A stretch of 7,832 nt of DNA from Thiotrichales bacterium. GTDB taxonomy: Bacteria; Pseudomonadota; Gammaproteobacteria; J044. The notes below the pieces were generated by a model. That model ran no database searches, had not been told where the DNA came from, and was given only the letters and a program-made list of their open reading frames with translations. The first letter of the stretch is position 1; each line of letters starts with the position of its first letter. The translations under genes and the position numbers were made by a program. This document shows, in pieces, positions 5,244 to 7,832 of this stretch. Location of the stretch: assembly GCA_024762895.1 (NCBI GenBank), contig JANTGN010000120.1, forward strand, positions 1 through 7,832, read 5' to 3'.

Positions 5244-6251
5244 GTGAGCATCAATTTCGGTAACTACCCTGTAACGCGCATGCGTCGCATGCGCAAAGAC
5301 GATTTCTCCCGCCGCCTGATGCGGGAAAACATACTGACTCCGAATGACCTGATCTATCCCGTTTTCGTTCTCGAAGGCGAGGGACAAAGCGAGCAGGTTC
5401 CATCGATGCCCGGCGTCCATCGCCTGAGCATCGATCTGCTGCTTGAAGAGGCCGCCAAGGTTCATGACCTCGGAATTCCGGCCATAGCCCTGTTTCCGGT
5501 CACGCCCGTGGCGGTCAAGAGTGATGATGCCAGCGAGGCTCATAATCCTGACGGTCTGGCTCAAAGGGCCGTTCGAGCGATAAAAAAGGAACTGCCCGAA
5601 CTCGGTGTCATTACCGATGTGGCCCTGGATCCCTTTACCTCTCATGGTCAGGACGGCCTCATCGATGAAGCCGGTTATGTGCTCAATGACGAGACCGTCG
5701 AGGTCCTGATTAAACAGGCCCTGTCCCATGCCGAGGCGGGTGCCGATGTAGTGGCCCCTTCAGACATGATGGATGGCCGTATCGGGGCCATACGCGAGGC
5801 ACTGGAATCTGCGGGGCATCGAAATACCCGCATCCTCGCCTATTCTGCCAAATATGCCTCCAGCTTTTACGGCCCCTTCCGCGATGCCGTGGGCTCCGCC
5901 GCCAACCTGGGCGGTGGTAACAAATATTCCTACCAGATGGATCCGGCGAATTCCGATGAGTCCCTGCGCGAAGTCGCCATGGACCTGGAGGAAGGTGCCG
6001 ACATGGTGATGGTCAAACCCGGCATGCCCTATCTGGACATCGTGCATCGCGTCAAAGAGACCTTCAAGGTGCCCACCTACGTCTATCACGTCAGTGGTGA
6101 ATACGCGATGCTGAAGGCCGCAGCACAAAATGGCTGGCTGGATGAAAAAGCGGTCGTACTTGAGGCCCTGCTCGGATGTAAACGTGCGGGTGCTGATGGC
6201 ATCCTCACCTACTACGCCAAACAGGTAGCCGGCTGGCTTAAGGAAGACTAA
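5244..6251 (+). CDS. hemB: Delta-aminolevulinic acid dehydratase (porphobilinogen synthase), Mg-type
   Basis: Condenses two 5-aminolevulinate molecules to porphobilinogen, the second common step of tetrapyrrole synthesis, in the cytoplasm. The 335 residues resemble the Pseudomonas enzyme throughout. Schiff-base lysines are K203 in YSAKYASSFYG and K258 in MVKPGMPYLD. The metal-site segment DVALDPFTSHGQDG (125-138) has aspartates in place of the three zinc-binding cysteines of the E. coli/yeast type, which implies a zinc-independent, magnesium-responsive enzyme. Other motifs: PSDMMDGRIGAIREAL (172-187), GNKYSYQMDPANSDE (225-239) and VSGEYAML (283-290). The start is GTG at 5244 with no recognisable SD. 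In-frame TGA at 5232 excludes a longer protein, and the N-terminus aligns with relatives. Translation may be coupled to arsR, 16 bases upstream; aroE follows after three bases. Confidence 0.96.
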   Translation: MSINFGNYPVTRMRRMRKDDFSRRLMRENILTPNDLIYPVFVLEGEGQSEQVPSMPGVHRLSIDLLLEEAAKVHDLGIPAIALFPVTPVAVKSDDASEAHNPDGLAQRAVRAIKKELPELGVITDVALDPFTSHGQDGLIDEAGYVLNDETVEVLIKQALSHAEAGADVVAPSDMMDGRIGAIREALESAGHRNTRILAYSAKYASSFYGPFRDAVGSAANLGGGNKYSYQMDPANSDESLREVAMDLEEGADMVMVKPGMPYLDIVHRVKETFKVPTYVYHVSGEYAMLKAAAQNGWLDEKAVVLEALLGCKRAGADGILTYYAKQVAGWLKED

Positions 6252-6254
6252 GCC

Positions 6255-7067
6255 ATGGATCGGTACGCCGTCATGGGCAATCCAATTGCCCATAGCCTCT
6301 CGCCTCAGATCCATCGCCAGTTTGCCGAGCAGACCGCCCAGGTTATGAGTTATGAAGCCATCCTGGTGCCTACCGACGGCTTTGATGCTGCTGTTCATGA
6401 ATTTGTGGCTTCGGGTGGGAAAGGTCTGAACATCACGGTTCCCTTTAAGGAACAGGCATGGCAACTGGCTACGGATTGTAGCGACCGGGCCAAACGCGCC
6501 CGGGCCGTCAACACCCTGATCGTACATGAGGAAGGGCGTATCCAGGGCGACAATACCGATGGCGTCGGCCTGTTACGTGATCTGGTACAGAACCATGGAA
6601 TCACCCTGAAGAACCGAAGGATTCTTATACTGGGCGCAGGAGGAGCCGTCCGGGGCGTAATATCCCCCCTGTTGTCTGAGTCTCCGGCCGAAATCCGCAT
6701 CGCCAACCGCACCCCCGAGCGCGCCCAACAACTGGTCGAGGCATTTAGGGACCTGGGTTCACTCAGTGCCTGTGGATTCGATGGCCTGGATGGGTATCAG
6801 GCCGACATCATCATCAACGGCACCTCCGCCGGTCTCAGTGGAGAGGTACCCCCGATATCAGAGGACCTCTTTCCAGGGACCGAGGCAGTTTATGACATGA
6901 TGTATAACCGAGCCGAACCCACGGATTTCCAATGCTGGGCCGAGGCCTGTGGGGCCAGGCGCTCCCTGGATGGACTGGGTATGCTGGTCGAACAGGCGGC
7001 CGAGGCCTTTTATTTGTGGCGGGGCGTACGACCGAATACCCAAACAGTGATCCAGTCACTGCGTTAG
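6255..7067 (+). CDS. aroE: Shikimate dehydrogenase (NADP+)
   Basis: Reduces 3-dehydroshikimate to shikimate with NADPH, the fourth step of chorismate and aromatic amino acid synthesis, in the cytoplasm. The 270 residues are normal AroE length. The shikimate site GNPIAHSLSP (8-17) has both serines (14, 16). The catalytic pair is K65 in NITVPFK and D102 in DNTDGVG, at the same numbers as in E. coli AroE. The Rossmann loop GAGGAVRG is at 127-134 and the NADP-specificity motif NRT at 151-153. INGTSAGL (187-194) and DGLGMLVEQAAEAFYLW (239-255) close the active site. The ATG has AAGGAAG eight bases upstream, overlapping the end of hemB, which indicates cotranscription and coupling. In many relatives aroE directly follows hemF; here hemB precedes it. 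Confidence 0.96.
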   Translation: MDRYAVMGNPIAHSLSPQIHRQFAEQTAQVMSYEAILVPTDGFDAAVHEFVASGGKGLNITVPFKEQAWQLATDCSDRAKRARAVNTLIVHEEGRIQGDNTDGVGLLRDLVQNHGITLKNRRILILGAGGAVRGVISPLLSESPAEIRIANRTPERAQQLVEAFRDLGSLSACGFDGLDGYQADIIINGTSAGLSGEVPPISEDLFPGTEAVYDMMYNRAEPTDFQCWAEACGARRSLDGLGMLVEQAAEAFYLWRGVRPNTQTVIQSLR

Positions 7068-7123
7068 GCACCGCGCATCAGGTAGTATTTTTTCATCAAC
7101 CAATAAAAGATTAGGGACATCAC

Positions 7124-7789
7124 ATGAAAAAATCCATTACGATGATTAGCCTGACGGGCCTGCTACTAAGCAGCAGCGCGGTACAGGCAGCCGGTGAATT
7201 CGGCATTACGGCAAAAATTGGTACCCTGGGCTGGGGCCTTGAAGGCACCGCCGGCATAACCGAAAAGATCAATCTTCGTTTTGGCTATAACGGCGTATCG
7301 AGTGATGAGTTCACGGTCGATGATATCGATGTAGGCGGGATCAATACCTCCTGGAAAGTTAAAGGCTCACTACAGACGATTCCCCTGCTGGTCGACTGGC
7401 ACGCCTTTGGTGCCGCGTTCCGTTTTACCGGTGGTGTGATGTACAACAACAATAAGTTCGAAGCCCGCGCACCTGTAAATACCTACGACCTGGGTGCGGG
7501 CACCTACGAGGTGGGCCTGGATGCCTCCGTAGAAGGCTCTAATCAGGTATCACCTTATCTGGGTGTGGGCTGGGGAAATGCCGTCAGCAAGAACCGCCGT
7601 TGGATCTTCAGTGCCGATCTGGGTTTCCTGTTCCAGGGTAGCCCCGATGTGACCCTCACCCCTACCGGGCCGGATGCCGGTATCGTAGATCCTGAGGACC
7701 TGGCCGCCGAAGAACGCAACATAGAAGATGAAATCAAATACTTTAAGATCTACCCGGTTGCCAACGTGGGTGTTTCCTATCACTTCTAG
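7124..7789 (+). CDS. Small outer-membrane beta-barrel protein, family not identified
   Basis: The 221-residue protein begins with a clear Sec signal peptide (MKKSITMISLTGLLLSSSAVQA, cleavage probably after residue 22). The mature part shows short alternating hydrophobic/polar segments typical of beta strands (GEFGITAKIGTLGWGLEGTAGI, INLRFGYNGV, AAFRFTGGVMYNN, VSPYLGVGWGNAV, RRWIFSADLGFLF, FKIYPVANVGVSYHF) and ends in the aromatic F used for Bam-dependent insertion. About eight strands fit the length, but I counted by eye. One acidic loop (PEDLAAEERNIEDEI, about 188-202) precedes the last strands. It has no cysteine. AGGGA at 7113-7117 precedes the ATG by six bases. It lies 56 bases after aroE and has its own terminator, so it may be a separate unit or a read-through product. 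Substrate and role cannot be read from the sequence. Confidence 0.8.
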   Translation: MKKSITMISLTGLLLSSSAVQAAGEFGITAKIGTLGWGLEGTAGITEKINLRFGYNGVSSDEFTVDDIDVGGINTSWKVKGSLQTIPLLVDWHAFGAAFRFTGGVMYNNNKFEARAPVNTYDLGAGTYEVGLDASVEGSNQVSPYLGVGWGNAVSKNRRWIFSADLGFLFQGSPDVTLTPTGPDAGIVDPEDLAAEERNIEDEIKYFKIYPVANVGVSYHF

Positions 7790-7792
7790 ATA

Positions 7793-7824
7793 ACAGGGGC
7801 TGTTTGACGGCCCCTGTCTTTATT
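7793..7824 (+). terminator. Rho-independent terminator after the beta-barrel gene
   Basis: An 8-bp GC-rich perfect stem (ACAGGGGC at 7793-7800, GCCCCTGT at 7810-7817) with a 9-base loop is followed by CTTTATT. It starts three bases after the stop codon and should end the transcript that includes the beta-barrel gene. Confidence 0.85.
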
Positions 7825-7832
7825 CAGGCTCT

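Noticed and set aside
5760..6527. 255-residue minus-strand open frame opposite hemB and aroE
   Set aside because: It runs antisense across two secure genes, has biased composition typical of a shadow frame, and shows no family motif.

Overview
The window looks like an ordinary chromosomal stretch of a gammaproteobacterium. The HemB protein is of the Pseudomonas kind, the HemF protein aligns with E. coli HemF almost end to end with its histidines at the same spacing, and topA-tsaC-hemF-aroE is a familiar gammaproteobacterial gene set. TopA lacks zinc ribbons and carries C-terminal glycine/aromatic repeats plus a lysine-rich tail, so a purple sulfur or Thioalkalivibrio-like lineage fits better than an enteric one. 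That placement is an inference. HemF is the oxygen-dependent enzyme, so the cell can live aerobically.

Layout: positions 1-3798 hold three closely packed plus-strand genes, topA (5' end outside the window), tsaC and hemF. Positions 3799-4148 are an AT-rich, gene-free stretch. It has several inverted repeats and a hairpin whose T-run serves minus-strand transcription, which together suggest an unannotated small RNA. Positions 4149-4619 encode a secreted DUF302-type protein on the minus strand. It is divergent from an ArsR-type regulator (4799-5227) that looks like the DNA-binding half of an ArsR-rhodanese protein. hemB and aroE follow at 5244-7067 with 16-bp and 3-bp gaps. A small outer-membrane beta-barrel protein (7124-7789) with its own terminator closes the window.

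Functionally the window combines DNA supercoiling control (TopA), tRNA t6A modification (TsaC), two heme steps (HemB early, HemF late), one aromatic amino acid step (AroE) and an envelope protein. In relatives hemF and aroE are often neighbours. Here a DUF302/ArsR/hemB block of about 2.4 kb separates them. I found no mobile element, CRISPR array, tRNA or rRNA. Most of the content is housekeeping. The less ordinary points are the possible small RNA at 3831-4014, the nested palindrome in the 3' end of arsR next to an SD-less GTG start of hemB, the missing WPGP motif in TsaC, and a nine-G run in the hemF active-site region.
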